Assembly (NCBI GenBank): GCA_050248155.1
Contig: JBFWSW010000008.1
Span: 1-64,000 of the forward strand
Length of the DNA stretch: 64,000 nucleotides
Reading direction: 5' to 3'
DNA from: VFMC01 sp050248155
Lineage (GTDB): Bacteria; Actinomycetota; Acidimicrobiia; Acidimicrobiales; Ilumatobacteraceae
The notes under the pieces were generated by a model. The model saw only the letters and a program-made list of their open reading frames with translations, did no database searches and was not told the origin of the DNA. Within the stretch, counting starts at the first letter, position 1; each line of letters starts with the position of its first letter. Below, piece after piece: positions 34,505-43,713 of the stretch. The translations under genes were made by a program, and so were the position numbers.

Positions 34505-35512
34505 ATGGCCGTCCACGTCCAGCCGCTGGTGCGTCGACGAGCGGCCACCGTCCACCGGGTCAACTGGTGGTTGCCCGGCTCGGTGCTGCTCCTCGCCGTC
34601 GCGCTCGTGCTGGGCGTGATGATCGGGCCTGCCGGCAACTGGGGCACTGCCAGCTGGAACATCGTGTGGCACGTGCGCATGCCGCGTGTCGCGCTCGCCG
34701 GCGTGGTCGGAGCCATGTTGTCGATCGCAGGCGCGAGCTACCAGGGGGTGTTCCGCAACCCCCTCGTCGACCCGTACCTGCTCGGCGTCGCCGCCGGCGC
34801 GGGGCTGGGTGCGACGATCGTGTTCGCGCTCGACCGCGCCAACACATCCGGCTGGATCGTCGATCCGCTCCCGCTCGCCGCGTTCGTCGGCGGCCTGCTC
34901 GCCGTGTTGATCACCTATGTCGTGGGGTCCGCGGCCACCGGCCGTTCGGGTGTGACGCTCGTCCTGGCCGGTGTCGCGGTCACATCGCTCGCGACTGCCA
35001 TCCAGGCCTTCGTGCTGCAGCGCAACAACGACGTCATCCGCGAGGTGTACGGCTGGATCCTCGGTCGCCTCAGCACCGCGACGTGGCACGACGTCAGGCT
35101 GGTGCTGCCGTACGTGGTCGTCACGAGCGGCGTGCTGCTGTTGCACCGTCGGCACCTCGACGTGCTCCGCGTCGGCGACGACGAGGCCGCTGCGCTCGGT
35201 ACGAACGTGGGCCGTGTGCGTCTCGTGGTCGTCATCGCGGCGACGATGGGCACCGCTGCCGTCGTCAGCGTGAGCGGCTTGATCGGCTTCGTCGGGATCA
35301 TCGTGCCCCACACCGTGCGGTTGTTGGCCGGCGCGTCGTATCGGCGGCTGCTGCCGCTCAGCATGATCCTCGGTGCCGCGTTCCTCATCCTCGCCGACAT
35401 CCCCGGGCGTGTCCTGCAGGATCCGGCGGAGACCCCGATCGGTGTCGTGACAGCGTTCTTCGGCGCGCCCTTCTTCATCCTCGTGCTCCGTACGCGGCGG
35501 AACGTGCGATGA
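34505..35512 (+). CDS. btuC: FecCD-family permease of the corrinoid ABC transporter
   Basis: This 335-residue membrane permease has about ten helices and family motifs WHVRMPRVALAGVVGAMLSIAG (about 56-77), YQGVFRNPLVDPYLLGVAAGAGLG, and a C-terminal GFVGIIVPHTVRLL contacting the ATPase. It starts 3 bases after the binding-protein gene and overlaps the ATPase gene by ATGA. Confidence 0.92.
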   Translation: MAVHVQPLVRRRAATVHRVNWWLPGSVLLLAVALVLGVMIGPAGNWGTASWNIVWHVRMPRVALAGVVGAMLSIAGASYQGVFRNPLVDPYLLGVAAGAGLGATIVFALDRANTSGWIVDPLPLAAFVGGLLAVLITYVVGSAATGRSGVTLVLAGVAVTSLATAIQAFVLQRNNDVIREVYGWILGRLSTATWHDVRLVLPYVVVTSGVLLLHRRHLDVLRVGDDEAAALGTNVGRVRLVVVIAATMGTAAVVSVSGLIGFVGIIVPHTVRLLAGASYRRLLPLSMILGAAFLILADIPGRVLQDPAETPIGVVTAFFGAPFFILVLRTRRNVR

Positions 35513-36288
35513 GCTCACTCGTCCTCACGGGCCTCCGCGTCGAGTACGGCCGTCGCACAGCAGTCGCCGGTTTCGACGACACGATCAGACCTGGCGAGTG
35601 GTTGTGCCTCATCGGCCCCAACGGCGCCGGCAAGTCCTCGGTGCTCCGCGCCGTCGCCGGGCTCGTCCCGTACACCGGTCGCATCGACATCGATGGCGCG
35701 CCGCTGCTCGCCCGCTCGCCGCGCCGCCGCGCAGAGCTCGTCGCGTTCGTCCCGCAGACGCCCGAGCTGCCGGACGACATGCTCGGTGAGGAGTACCTGC
35801 TGCTCGGCCGGAACCCGTACATCTCGTACTTCGGCGTCGAGAGCGCGCACGACCGGGCGATGGTCGCGAGCGTCATCGAGCGGCTCGACCTGCACGAGCT
35901 CGCCGGGCGGCCGCTCGCGACCCTCAGCGGAGGTGAGCGTCAACGCATGGTGATCGGCCGCGCGCTTGCACAGGAAGCGCCGATCCTGCTGCTCGACGAG
36001 CCGACGAGTGCGCTCGACATCGGCCACCAACAGCAAGCGCTCGAGCTGGTCGACCGGCTCCGCCGGGAGCACGGGTTGACCGTCGTCAGCGCGATGCACG
36101 ATCTCACCCTCGCCGGTCTGTACGCCGATCGGCTGGCTCTGTTGCACCGCGGTCACGTCGTGTCCACCGGTCCCGCTGCGCACGTCCTGCGCTCCGAGAC
36201 GCTGAGCGAGTTCTACGGCGTCAGCGTCGCGGTGCACCACGATCCCGACGGCACCGTCGTCGTCGTCCCTCGTCGCGCGAGCATCTGA
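35509..36288 (+). CDS. btuD: ATP-binding subunit of the corrinoid ABC transporter
   Basis: This 259-residue ATPase has Walker A GPNGAGKSS (about 38-46), signature LSGGERQR, Walker B ILLLDEPTSALD and H-loop MHD. The gene closes the riboswitch-controlled operon, running tail to tail with zwf six bases away. FecE/BtuD-type sequences look alike; the B12 call rests on the riboswitch and the neighbouring cobUTS. Confidence 0.9.
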   Translation: MSSLVLTGLRVEYGRRTAVAGFDDTIRPGEWLCLIGPNGAGKSSVLRAVAGLVPYTGRIDIDGAPLLARSPRRRAELVAFVPQTPELPDDMLGEEYLLLGRNPYISYFGVESAHDRAMVASVIERLDLHELAGRPLATLSGGERQRMVIGRALAQEAPILLLDEPTSALDIGHQQQALELVDRLRREHGLTVVSAMHDLTLAGLYADRLALLHRGHVVSTGPAAHVLRSETLSEFYGVSVAVHHDPDGTVVVVPRRASI

Positions 36289-36294
36289 GCTGGG

Positions 36295-37695
36295 TCAGCT
36301 CGGGTCGAACCAGGTGTCGCCGTCGAGGATGCGGTCGGCCTCGGCGGGGCCCCACGAGCCCCGGAAGTACGGGTGAACGGGTCCGGGATCGTCGAGCACC
36401 GGCTGCACGATGCGCCACGTCTGCTCGACGACGTCCTGGCGCGCGAACCGGCGCGGCGAGCCGGCCAGTGCGTCTTCGAGCAGGCGCTCGTAGGCCTCAC
36501 GTCGTTCGCCGAGCGCAGCCGCGAAGTCGACGGCGAGGTCGACGTTCTGACTGTCGAGGTGCTGCCCAGGTGTCTTCGCCTGCACGGTGAAGGTGACCCC
36601 GTCGTGCTTGCCGAGCCTGAATCGGACGAGGTTGCGTTGTGGCGGCGGCCCGCCCGCTTCGTCGAACAGCAGCGCCGGCGGTTCACGGAACTCGACCACG
36701 ACCTCCGTCGCGGCCTTGGCGAGCGCCTTGCCACAGCGGATGTACCACGGCACCCCGGCCCACCGCCACGACTCGACCTCGAGCCGGACGGCCGAGAACG
36801 TGTCGACCTGCGAGTCGGCGGCCACGCCGGGCTCGTCCCGGTACCCGACGTACTGCCCGCGCACCAGGTGCGTCGGATCGATCGGGCGCGTCGCGGCGAA
36901 CACCTTCGCCTTCTCGTCCTGCAGGTAGCTCGCCTCGGGTCCCACCGGCGGTTCCATCGCGACGAGCGCGACGACCTGCAGCAGGTGGTTCTGGAGGACG
37001 TCGCGGATCGAGCCCACCCCGTCGTAGAAGCTGCCGCGCCCCTCGACGCCGATCGTCTCGCTCATCGTGATCTGCACGCTGCGGACGTACCGCCGGTTCC
37101 ACACCGGCTCGAGCATCGTGTTCGAGAACCGGAACACGAGCAGATCCTCGACGCTCTCCTTTCCGAGGTAGTGGTCGATGCGGAAGATGCGGTCCTCGGG
37201 GAACACGCTGTGCAACGTCTTGTTCAGCTCGACCGCCGACGCGAAGTCCCGTCCGAACGGCTTCTCGACGACGATGCGGCCTCGTTCGTTCAACCCGACC
37301 GACGCGAGCGATTCGGCGACCGTCGGGAACATGTTCGGCGGGATCGCCATGTAGAAGACAGCGTGCTGGCTGTGGTGCCGATCGAGTGTGTCGCGCAGCG
37401 CGATCCACGTCGCTGGGTCGGCGTAGTCGCCCTGGATGAGGTCGAGCCGCTTCATCAACGGCTCGATCGACGACGCTGCCGCGTCCGGGATGGCGGCGAT
37501 GATCGCGTCGTGCGCGTGCTGGCAGAACGCCTCATCGGTCCAGTCGCTCCGTGCGACCCCGATGACGGGCACCTTCAGCAGGCCGTGCTGCTCCATGTGG
37601 TACAGCGCCGGGAACAGCTTGCGCTTGGCCAGGTCGCCCGTGGCGCCGAAGAGCACGAGCGCGTCGGCAGGCGGCTGGTGCTCGCGCGCGATCAC
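36295..37695 (-). CDS. zwf: Glucose-6-phosphate 1-dehydrogenase
   Basis: This is the first enzyme of the oxidative pentose-phosphate pathway, making NADPH. The 466-residue protein has the nucleotide-binding GATGDLAKRKLFPAL (about 17-31), VVEKPFGRD and the catalytic RIDHYLGKESV. GTG 37695 overlaps the stop of gnd (GTGA), so translation is coupled; in-frame sequence upstream of it is inside gnd. A strong adjacent pathway partner supports the call. Confidence 0.96.
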   Translation of the reverse strand: MIAREHQPPADALVLFGATGDLAKRKLFPALYHMEQHGLLKVPVIGVARSDWTDEAFCQHAHDAIIAAIPDAAASSIEPLMKRLDLIQGDYADPATWIALRDTLDRHHSQHAVFYMAIPPNMFPTVAESLASVGLNERGRIVVEKPFGRDFASAVELNKTLHSVFPEDRIFRIDHYLGKESVEDLLVFRFSNTMLEPVWNRRYVRSVQITMSETIGVEGRGSFYDGVGSIRDVLQNHLLQVVALVAMEPPVGPEASYLQDEKAKVFAATRPIDPTHLVRGQYVGYRDEPGVAADSQVDTFSAVRLEVESWRWAGVPWYIRCGKALAKAATEVVVEFREPPALLFDEAGGPPPQRNLVRFRLGKHDGVTFTVQAKTPGQHLDSQNVDLAVDFAAALGERREAYERLLEDALAGSPRRFARQDVVEQTWRIVQPVLDDPGPVHPYFRGSWGPAEADRILDGDTWFDPS

Positions 37696-38729
37696 TGCTG
37701 CTCCTTCGTCGCTTCCTCGGCGCGGACCTCCGCGTGGCCTCCGAACTGCGCGCGCATCGCGGAGAGCACCTTGTGCGCCACATCGCCTCGTTCGCGCGAA
37801 TAGAAGCGATCCCACAGGGCCGACGACAGCGTGGGCACCGGCACACCCTCGTCGATCGCCGCGTGCAGCGTCCAGCGGCCCTCACCGCTGTCGCTGACGC
37901 GCCCCTGGAACGCGCTGAGGTCCGGGTCGACCGCCAGTGCCGCCGCGGTGAGATCGAGCAGCCAGCTCGACACGACGCTGCCCCGCCGCCACACCTCGGC
38001 GATCGCGGCGAGATCGAAGTCGTACTGGTAGTACTGCGGGTGGGTCAGGGGTGCCGTCTCGGCGTCCTTCGCGTGTCGCTCGCTGCCGATGTCGGCCTTG
38101 GCGAGCACGTTCAGGCCCTCGGCGTAGGCCGCCATGAGGCCGTACTCGATGCCGTTGTGCACCATCTTCACGAAGTGGCCGGCGCCGCTCGGTCCACAGT
38201 GCAGCCACCCGTGCTCCGCCGGACGGGGTTCGCTCGTCGGCACCCCCGTGCGCGGGGCGGCATCGACACCGGGTGCGAGCGCGTCGAAGATCGGGGCCAG
38301 TCGCTGCACGGCCTCCGGCACACCTCCCACCATCAGGCAGTACCCGCGCTCGAGCCCGAACACACCGCCACTCGTCCCCACGTCGACGAAGTGGATGCCC
38401 CGCTCCGCGAGTGGAGCGGCCCGGTCGACGTCGTCGTGGTACCAGCTGTTGCCGCCATCGATGATCGCGTCGCCGGGCGACAGCAGGGGAGCGAGGCGCT
38501 CGACCGTGTCGCCGACGAAGGCTGCCGGGACCATGATCCACACGTTGCGCGGGGTGTCGAGCGACGCGACGAGATCTTCCAGCGATCCGGCGCCACGCGC
38601 ACCGACCGCCTCGACAGCGGCGATCGCGTCGGCGCTCAGGTCGTAGGCGACGCAGTCGTGGCCGGCCAGCAGCAACCTCCGCACCATGTTCGATCCCATG
38701 CGGCCGAGTCCGATCATCGCGAGTTGCAT
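37692..38729 (-). CDS. gnd: 6-phosphogluconate dehydrogenase, decarboxylating (short type)
   Basis: This enzyme oxidatively decarboxylates 6-phosphogluconate. The N-terminal Rossmann loop is GLGRMGSNMVRR (about 7-18). Substrate motifs are DVGTSGGVFGLERGYCLMVGG and the catalytic HFVKMVHNGIEYGLM. At 345 residues it is the short, often NAD-preferring form rather than the ~470-residue GndA. It heads a gnd-zwf operon. Confidence 0.93.
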   Translation of the reverse strand: MQLAMIGLGRMGSNMVRRLLLAGHDCVAYDLSADAIAAVEAVGARGAGSLEDLVASLDTPRNVWIMVPAAFVGDTVERLAPLLSPGDAIIDGGNSWYHDDVDRAAPLAERGIHFVDVGTSGGVFGLERGYCLMVGGVPEAVQRLAPIFDALAPGVDAAPRTGVPTSEPRPAEHGWLHCGPSGAGHFVKMVHNGIEYGLMAAYAEGLNVLAKADIGSERHAKDAETAPLTHPQYYQYDFDLAAIAEVWRRGSVVSSWLLDLTAAALAVDPDLSAFQGRVSDSGEGRWTLHAAIDEGVPVPTLSSALWDRFYSRERGDVAHKVLSAMRAQFGGHAEVRAEEATKEQQ

Positions 38730-38760
38730 GTGTGCCAGGTTGCCACGTCGGCGCACCCGA

Positions 38761-38766
38761 TAGCTT
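38761..38766 (+). promoter_or_regulatory. -10-like box TAGCTT before the mycothiol-type enzyme gene
   Basis: TAGCTT lies 7 bases before GTG 38774 with no Shine-Dalgarno, consistent with leaderless expression. Confidence 0.4.
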
Positions 38767-38773
38767 CCGTGCC

Positions 38774-39436
38774 GTGGAGAAGCCGGATCCGGCCCGTGAG
38801 CTCGACCGAGACGTGACCGGCTGCGCCGCAGCGCACCAGGTGCTGCTCGCCGCACTGGACGACCTGTCCGACGCCGATGCTCGCCGCCCGTCGTTGCTGC
38901 CCGGTTGGTCGGTCGGGCACGTGGTCACCCATCTGGCACGCAACGCCGACAGCTTCGTCGTCGTCTTCGCCGGTGCCGAGCGCGGGGAGGTGGTGCCGCA
39001 GTACCCGAGTGCCGAGGCGCGCAACAGCGACATCGAAGCCGGTGCCTCACGACCTGCGCACGAACTGGTCGACGACCTCCGCCGCGCGATCTGGCGGCTC
39101 GAGTCGGCGTGGGCGTCGGCGTCTCTCGTCGCGTGGGAGGGCTTCGGGCAGGGTTTCGCCGGCCGGATCGCGACGCGAGACGTCCCGTTCCGGCGTTGGG
39201 GCGAGACCGTCGTCCACCATGCAGACCTCGGCCTCGAGTACACGCCGGCCGACTGGCCGGCCGACTGGGTGCGACTCGAGTTGCGCCGGCTGACGATGCT
39301 GTGGACCAGCCGCCGGTCGATGGGCATGACCGACCTGCCGCCCGAGGCCACACGGCTCGACGACCGCACGAGGTTGCTGTGGCTGCTCGGCCGCGCCGAG
39401 GTGCCAGGGCTGGCTCCGGCCGGGCTGTACGGATGA
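38774..39436 (+). CDS. Mycothiol-dependent maleylpyruvate isomerase-family (DinB-like) protein
   Basis: This 220-residue protein has the DinB/MDMPI fold. The zinc-type histidines are in GWSVGHVVTHLARNAD (about 45-60) and ETVVHHADLGLEY, as in mycothiol-dependent isomerases and transferases. Family members use mycothiol for isomerisation or detoxification; the substrate is unknown. Its stop overlaps the CopCD gene start (ATGA). Confidence 0.82.
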   Translation: MEKPDPARELDRDVTGCAAAHQVLLAALDDLSDADARRPSLLPGWSVGHVVTHLARNADSFVVVFAGAERGEVVPQYPSAEARNSDIEAGASRPAHELVDDLRRAIWRLESAWASASLVAWEGFGQGFAGRIATRDVPFRRWGETVVHHADLGLEYTPADWPADWVRLELRRLTMLWTSRRSMGMTDLPPEATRLDDRTRLLWLLGRAEVPGLAPAGLYG

Positions 39437-41076
39437 GTCGGCCGCGTCGGCGCCTGCGACGCCGGCTCGGGATCGCCGTCGGGATCGCGGCACTGGCGTT
39501 CGCGACGAGCCCCGGTCGCGCCGCAGCGCACGCCGGGCTCGAGAGCAGCATCCCTGCCGCGAGTGCGACGCTCGAGGAAACGCCGTCGGACATCGTGCTC
39601 GACTTCGACGAGCCGATCGAGGCGTCGATCTCGACGATCGAGCTGTTCGACGCGGACGCGCACCGCATCGAGATCGGCGAGCCGGAGGCTTCCGTGGGAG
39701 ACGACTCCGTCGTGCTCGCTCCTCTGCCCGATCTCGACGACGGCATCTACGCCGTCGTGTGGCGGATCGGCTCGGCCGACGGGCACATCGTCGACGGCGC
39801 GTTCAGCTTTCGCATCGGAACGGGTGGGTCGGGTGACGCCGGTGACCTCATCGACCAGGTGCGCGGCGGCGCGCGGGCTGCACCGTCGGTCGATCGCGCT
39901 GCCGACGTGGCTCGGCTGCTCGGGTTCGTCGGCCTCACTGCGCTGATCGGGTCGGGCTTGTTCGCGCTCATGTCGCCGCACTCGCTCGTGCAGCGCCGGT
40001 CGACGAGGTTGCTGATCGTCGGTGGGTGGGTGCTGCTCGTCGCCGGCACGTTCGGGTCCTTCGGGCTCTACGGTGCCGAGGCGGTTGCGGGCGATGTCGG
40101 CGATGCCTTCTCGCCCGAGGTCTGGCGGCAGGTCGCCGAGACCCGGAACGGCTGGCTGCTGCTCGTGCGATCCGGGCTCGTGGTCGTCATCGGCGCGGTG
40201 ATGTGGCTTGGGATGAGGCGCCCGTCGCTCAGGACGACGAGCTGGTGGCAGGCGAGCGCCGTCGCGCTGGGCGTCGCGATCGTGCTCACCTATCCGTCAG
40301 CGGGCCATCCGTCAGCGGAATCGCCGAGGTCGTTGTGGGTGCTCGTCGACGGTGTGCATCTCGGTGCGGTCACCGTGTGGCTGGGCGGCCTGCTGCTGTT
40401 CGCGACCGGCGGCTCGGTCTGGTTCTCCGATGACGGCGAGCGCACGGTGCGGCGGTTCTCGAACGTAGCCACCGTGCTCGTCCCCGTTGCCGTCGTCTCC
40501 GGTTCGGTGCAGATGTTCAAGCTCGGGGGCGACCTCGACGACTTCACCGAGACCGGGTGGGGTCGCACGTTGCTCGCCAAGCTGGCGATCGTCGTCGTCC
40601 TCCTGGCGATCGCGGGGGTCAGCCGGTGGTTGCTCGCCAACGTGGGTGTGGCGTCGGTGCGGCGCACTGTGATGGCAGAGGCGGGCTTCGGCATCGTGGT
40701 GCTCGCCGTCGCTGCCAGCCTCGTCAGCCAGCCGCCGCAGCCGATCGACCAGGCGTCGGTCTTCAGCGCGTCGCTCGCGCAGGGCGGAGTCCTGGTCGAC
40801 GTGACGCTCACCCCGGGCCGAGTCGGCGCCAACGAGCTTCACCTCGTGGTGACCTCACCGGGTGGCAGCCTGACGCCCGTGTCCGACGCGTCCGCGCGCA
40901 TGGAGCTGCCCAGCCGGTCGATCCCCACCACTCCCGTCACGATCGAGCAGGACGGTGCCAACCACTACACGGGTTCGATCACGCTGCCGTTCGAGGGAGA
41001 CTGGACCCTCGAGATCGTGATCGAGGTGACGCCCGGCAACACGGTGCTGATGTCGACCCCCGTACCAATCCGGTGA
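39433..41076 (+). CDS. CopC-CopD fusion, copper-handling membrane protein
   Basis: This 547-residue fusion has a signal peptide ending in AAAHAGLESS, whose mature N-terminal histidine is the CopC copper ligand. A CopC beta-sandwich follows (about 35-130, with WRIGSADGHIVDGAFSFRIG carrying the second histidine). It then has eight or so helices of CopD (about 155-430) and a C-terminal extracellular domain with YtkA-like features. Such fusions import or handle periplasmic copper. No copper sensor or oxidase is adjacent. Confidence 0.9.
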   Translation: MSRPRRRLRRRLGIAVGIAALAFATSPGRAAAHAGLESSIPAASATLEETPSDIVLDFDEPIEASISTIELFDADAHRIEIGEPEASVGDDSVVLAPLPDLDDGIYAVVWRIGSADGHIVDGAFSFRIGTGGSGDAGDLIDQVRGGARAAPSVDRAADVARLLGFVGLTALIGSGLFALMSPHSLVQRRSTRLLIVGGWVLLVAGTFGSFGLYGAEAVAGDVGDAFSPEVWRQVAETRNGWLLLVRSGLVVVIGAVMWLGMRRPSLRTTSWWQASAVALGVAIVLTYPSAGHPSAESPRSLWVLVDGVHLGAVTVWLGGLLLFATGGSVWFSDDGERTVRRFSNVATVLVPVAVVSGSVQMFKLGGDLDDFTETGWGRTLLAKLAIVVVLLAIAGVSRWLLANVGVASVRRTVMAEAGFGIVVLAVAASLVSQPPQPIDQASVFSASLAQGGVLVDVTLTPGRVGANELHLVVTSPGGSLTPVSDASARMELPSRSIPTTPVTIEQDGANHYTGSITLPFEGDWTLEIVIEVTPGNTVLMSTPVPIR

Positions 41077-41092
41077 GCCGGCCACGAGGCCG

Positions 41093-42928
41093 TCAGCACT
41101 GCTGCTGGATGGACATCTCGTTGGCAAACGCGCGTTGCACGGCATAGATGGCGTTGAGGGTTGTAGCGTCCGCGTCGCCGGCCAGCGACTCGCGGAAGGC
41201 CGTGATGCGATCGTCAACGGTCTGCGGCGCGCATGCTGCATCCGGGACGTCGCTCACATCGAGCCGGTCGAGCGCGTCGTCCGGCAACCTCCCCATCTCG
41301 ATCAGCTCCCCGGTCAGCGCGATGATCGCTGTGAGCTGCAGCTCGGCCGTTCGCGACCGGAAGCGGGCGTCGGCGGCCGCCGCACCCTTGCTTCCGTCGA
41401 GTCCGAGCTCGGCGAGCAGGGAGCGCGCCGCCGGTGCCAGCACTCCTATCGAGAGATCGACCGCGGCACCTGCGATGGCCGCCTCGGGTGCGGCCGCCGA
41501 CACTGCGACGCCGACGACCATCAAGGCAGCGTCGACCCAGAACGCCTTCGCGAGCGCGTCGCTGCGTTCCTCGTCGCGGAAGGCGAGCTGGAGGGCGGCG
41601 AACATGCCGGCGACCTCGTCGACTGCCTGCGAGCTCACCTCACCCTCGGCGTCGACGAAGCGCGTCTGCGAGATCTGCTCCTGCACCTCCTCCATCCGCG
41701 ACACGAGGAGGTCGGCCGCCTTTCCATCGGTGATCACCCACCTCAGTGCGCCGTCTGCTTCTCCGGGCCGCCATGCCCATTCTTCGGAGCGTGACGTGAG
41801 CTGCAACAGCCATGGCGCGAGCAGCGTCGCGAAGAACGCATGAGTGTGCGTCAGACCACCGCCGTTGTGGGGCTCGCCGCCGCCGTCGTTCTCGACCGCC
41901 CAGCGCACGAGCGGAGGCACGACGGTACCGATCTGCCCGACGGACAACGTCTCGGGGGACGTACCCCGGATGATCAACGCCTCGACCGCCGGCGCCTGCG
42001 CGGTTCGCAGCACGAGCTCGGGGCGGTCTGCGCACAGCCGCAGGAGCTCGAACGACGCGAACCCGTCGGTCGCGAGCCATCGGAACAAGAGGTCGGGGGC
42101 GTCGTCGCCAGCCGCATCGAAATCCGCCGGCGGCCGGTCGTCCGCCCAATCGATCCACCGCACGAGGATGTCATGTGATGCCTGAGCGCCGTTGTGCGCG
42201 TCGAGGCCGAGGTGCGGGAGGAGGAGCGCAGCGGTGTACGGATCGACTTCGCGGAGCACGGCGGGGTAGACGGCGGGGCGCTTGGCCGTGTGCGATCCGG
42301 CGGCGAGCACGGCCCCGATCGCGCCGAATGTGTCGTCGAGCTGCACGAGCCGGTCGTGCGCGGCTCGATCGTCTGCGTCGCTGACGAGCACGCTCTGATG
42401 GGTGAGGCGGTCGAGCCCGAGCTGATCGAGCACCCTCGACCACGCCTTCGCACCACCGACCGTGGCTCGGAACATCGCCGCCGCCTCCGGGACACGAGCG
42501 ATCGCGCGCAGCTGATCGGCCAACCACGTCAGCTCCGCGCCGGTGAGCTCGTCGGTGAGCGACTCGTCGAGCAGCCCCCCGCCGATCGCTCGAGCCTGCT
42601 CGATCATCGCGAGGCGATTGGCCGTCGCGGTGGTGGACGGGTCTCGCCGGATGAGCCAGCCGGCACGCTGACCGGCGAGCAGCAGCACCGAGCGGATGTC
42701 GGCCGTGTCGAGACGGATGGATGTGGCGTCCTCGAGCGTGCGGCAGCAGAGCAGTTGATCGAGGACAGGCACCCATGCATCGAGCGCGGTCCGACACGAC
42801 CGCACCACCTGCATCGCGTCGGCAGCCGACTGGTCGCTCGATCGCGCGAGCGCGAGATCGTCGGATGCATCCTGGAGCGCGTGCCGCAAGGCGAGCACGA
42901 GCGACGAGTCGTAGCCGAGGTACGCCAT
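41093..42928 (-). CDS. Large uncharacterised protein paired with a WXG-like small protein
   Basis: This 611-residue protein is not assignable to a function. It is mainly alpha-helical and Ala/Leu/Asp-rich, with no signal peptide. One hydrophobic stretch (about 462-500, AFWVDAALMVVGVAVSAAA and beyond) could span or insert into a membrane. A histidine-rich turn GGGLTHTHAFFATLLAPWLL sits mid-protein. Such large proteins downstream of WXG100-like genes resemble actinobacterial type VII-associated effectors or scaffolds. ATG 42928 shares its A with the stop of the small upstream gene, so the two are co-translated. Confidence 0.7.
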   Translation of the reverse strand: MAYLGYDSSLVLALRHALQDASDDLALARSSDQSAADAMQVVRSCRTALDAWVPVLDQLLCCRTLEDATSIRLDTADIRSVLLLAGQRAGWLIRRDPSTTATANRLAMIEQARAIGGGLLDESLTDELTGAELTWLADQLRAIARVPEAAAMFRATVGGAKAWSRVLDQLGLDRLTHQSVLVSDADDRAAHDRLVQLDDTFGAIGAVLAAGSHTAKRPAVYPAVLREVDPYTAALLLPHLGLDAHNGAQASHDILVRWIDWADDRPPADFDAAGDDAPDLLFRWLATDGFASFELLRLCADRPELVLRTAQAPAVEALIIRGTSPETLSVGQIGTVVPPLVRWAVENDGGGEPHNGGGLTHTHAFFATLLAPWLLQLTSRSEEWAWRPGEADGALRWVITDGKAADLLVSRMEEVQEQISQTRFVDAEGEVSSQAVDEVAGMFAALQLAFRDEERSDALAKAFWVDAALMVVGVAVSAAAPEAAIAGAAVDLSIGVLAPAARSLLAELGLDGSKGAAAADARFRSRTAELQLTAIIALTGELIEMGRLPDDALDRLDVSDVPDAACAPQTVDDRITAFRESLAGDADATTLNAIYAVQRAFANEMSIQQQC

Positions 42929-43200
42929 CAGCCCGGCACCACCGTCATCGCCGCGAGGACGGCGGCTTGCTGCTCGAGGCTGCGCGCACTCCAGACGAGG
43001 TCGTCAGCCGCATCGGTGATGCGCCGGCCGAGCGTGATCAGCTCGTCGTGGCACTCGAACGCGGTCGGTCCGAGCCACACGTCGGTGCCGGCGCGGCGAT
43101 GCAGATCGACGACCGGGCTCGCCTGCAGCCGGCCCGCCAGCTTGCGGAGGCCGGCGGCTCGGGCGCGCAGGATCTCGACCTCGGGGGAAGGTGCCGTCAC
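42928..43200 (-). CDS. WXG100-like small helical protein
   Basis: This is a 90-residue, helix-turn-helix-like protein with a GTG start. A WLG turn lies in TDVWLGPTAFECHDELI (about residues 39-55), flanked by helices EILRARAAGLRKLAGRL and ADDLVWSARSLEQQAAVLA. Size, central W-x-G and absence of signal peptide match ESX/WXG100 proteins, although the C-terminal YxxxD/E export signal is not seen. It heads a two-gene unit with the 611-residue protein. No ESX secretion genes are in the window. Confidence 0.6.
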   Translation of the reverse strand: MTAPSPEVEILRARAAGLRKLAGRLQASPVVDLHRRAGTDVWLGPTAFECHDELITLGRRITDAADDLVWSARSLEQQAAVLAAMTVVPG

Positions 43201-43245
43201 GGCGTCAATGACGGACAGCGGATGGAGACCAGCGGAAATCGGGCC

Positions 43246-43713
43246 TCACGTGAGTCGTCGTTCGACGACGTGGTGGGGGAGCTGTGTGGTGGGATCGACG
43301 AAGCCGTCGCCGACGACGGCGAAGCCGTGCGACCTGTAGAAGCCGAGCGCGGTGTCGCGGGCGTTGGCCCACACCAGCTCGGCACCTCGCTCGACAGCCC
43401 GCCGGCATCCCTCGACGAGCAGAGCCCCGCCGACGCCGCGACCCTGGTGAGAACGGAGGCTCGCCATCCCGCGCAGCTGCACCGCCGGCACCGATGGCCG
43501 ATCGGCCGGTGATCGCGGCACCCAGGTGCTGGTCCCCACCAGCACGCCTGCCTCGAACGCGCCGAGATGGACCACCCCTGGCCAGTCGTCTTCGTCGAAT
43601 CGGGGATCATCGGTCGGCGTGCCCTGCCTCAGCACGGCACGGCGAACGGCATGGGTCTGCTCGGTCGTGATCTCGACGACCGTCCACCCGCCCGACGGCC
43701 CGGAGGTGCTCAT
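43246..43713 (-). CDS. GNAT-family N-acetyltransferase
   Basis: This 155-residue acetyltransferase has motif A VQLRGMASLRSHQGRGVGGALL (about 76-97), WANARDTALGFYRSHGFAVVG typical of the C-terminal half, and an N-terminal ITTEQTHAVRRAVLR helix. ATG 43713 overlaps the stop of the upstream oxidoreductase gene (ATGA). Substrate unknown. Confidence 0.85.
   Translation of the reverse strand: MSTSGPSGGWTVVEITTEQTHAVRRAVLRQGTPTDDPRFDEDDWPGVVHLGAFEAGVLVGTSTWVPRSPADRPSVPAVQLRGMASLRSHQGRGVGGALLVEGCRRAVERGAELVWANARDTALGFYRSHGFAVVGDGFVDPTTQLPHHVVERRLT

Noticed and set aside
33263..35518. 751-codon minus-strand open frame
   Set aside because: It is antisense to the riboswitch, btuF and btuC and has a low-complexity Arg/Asp/His composition. 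It is a GC-driven shadow.
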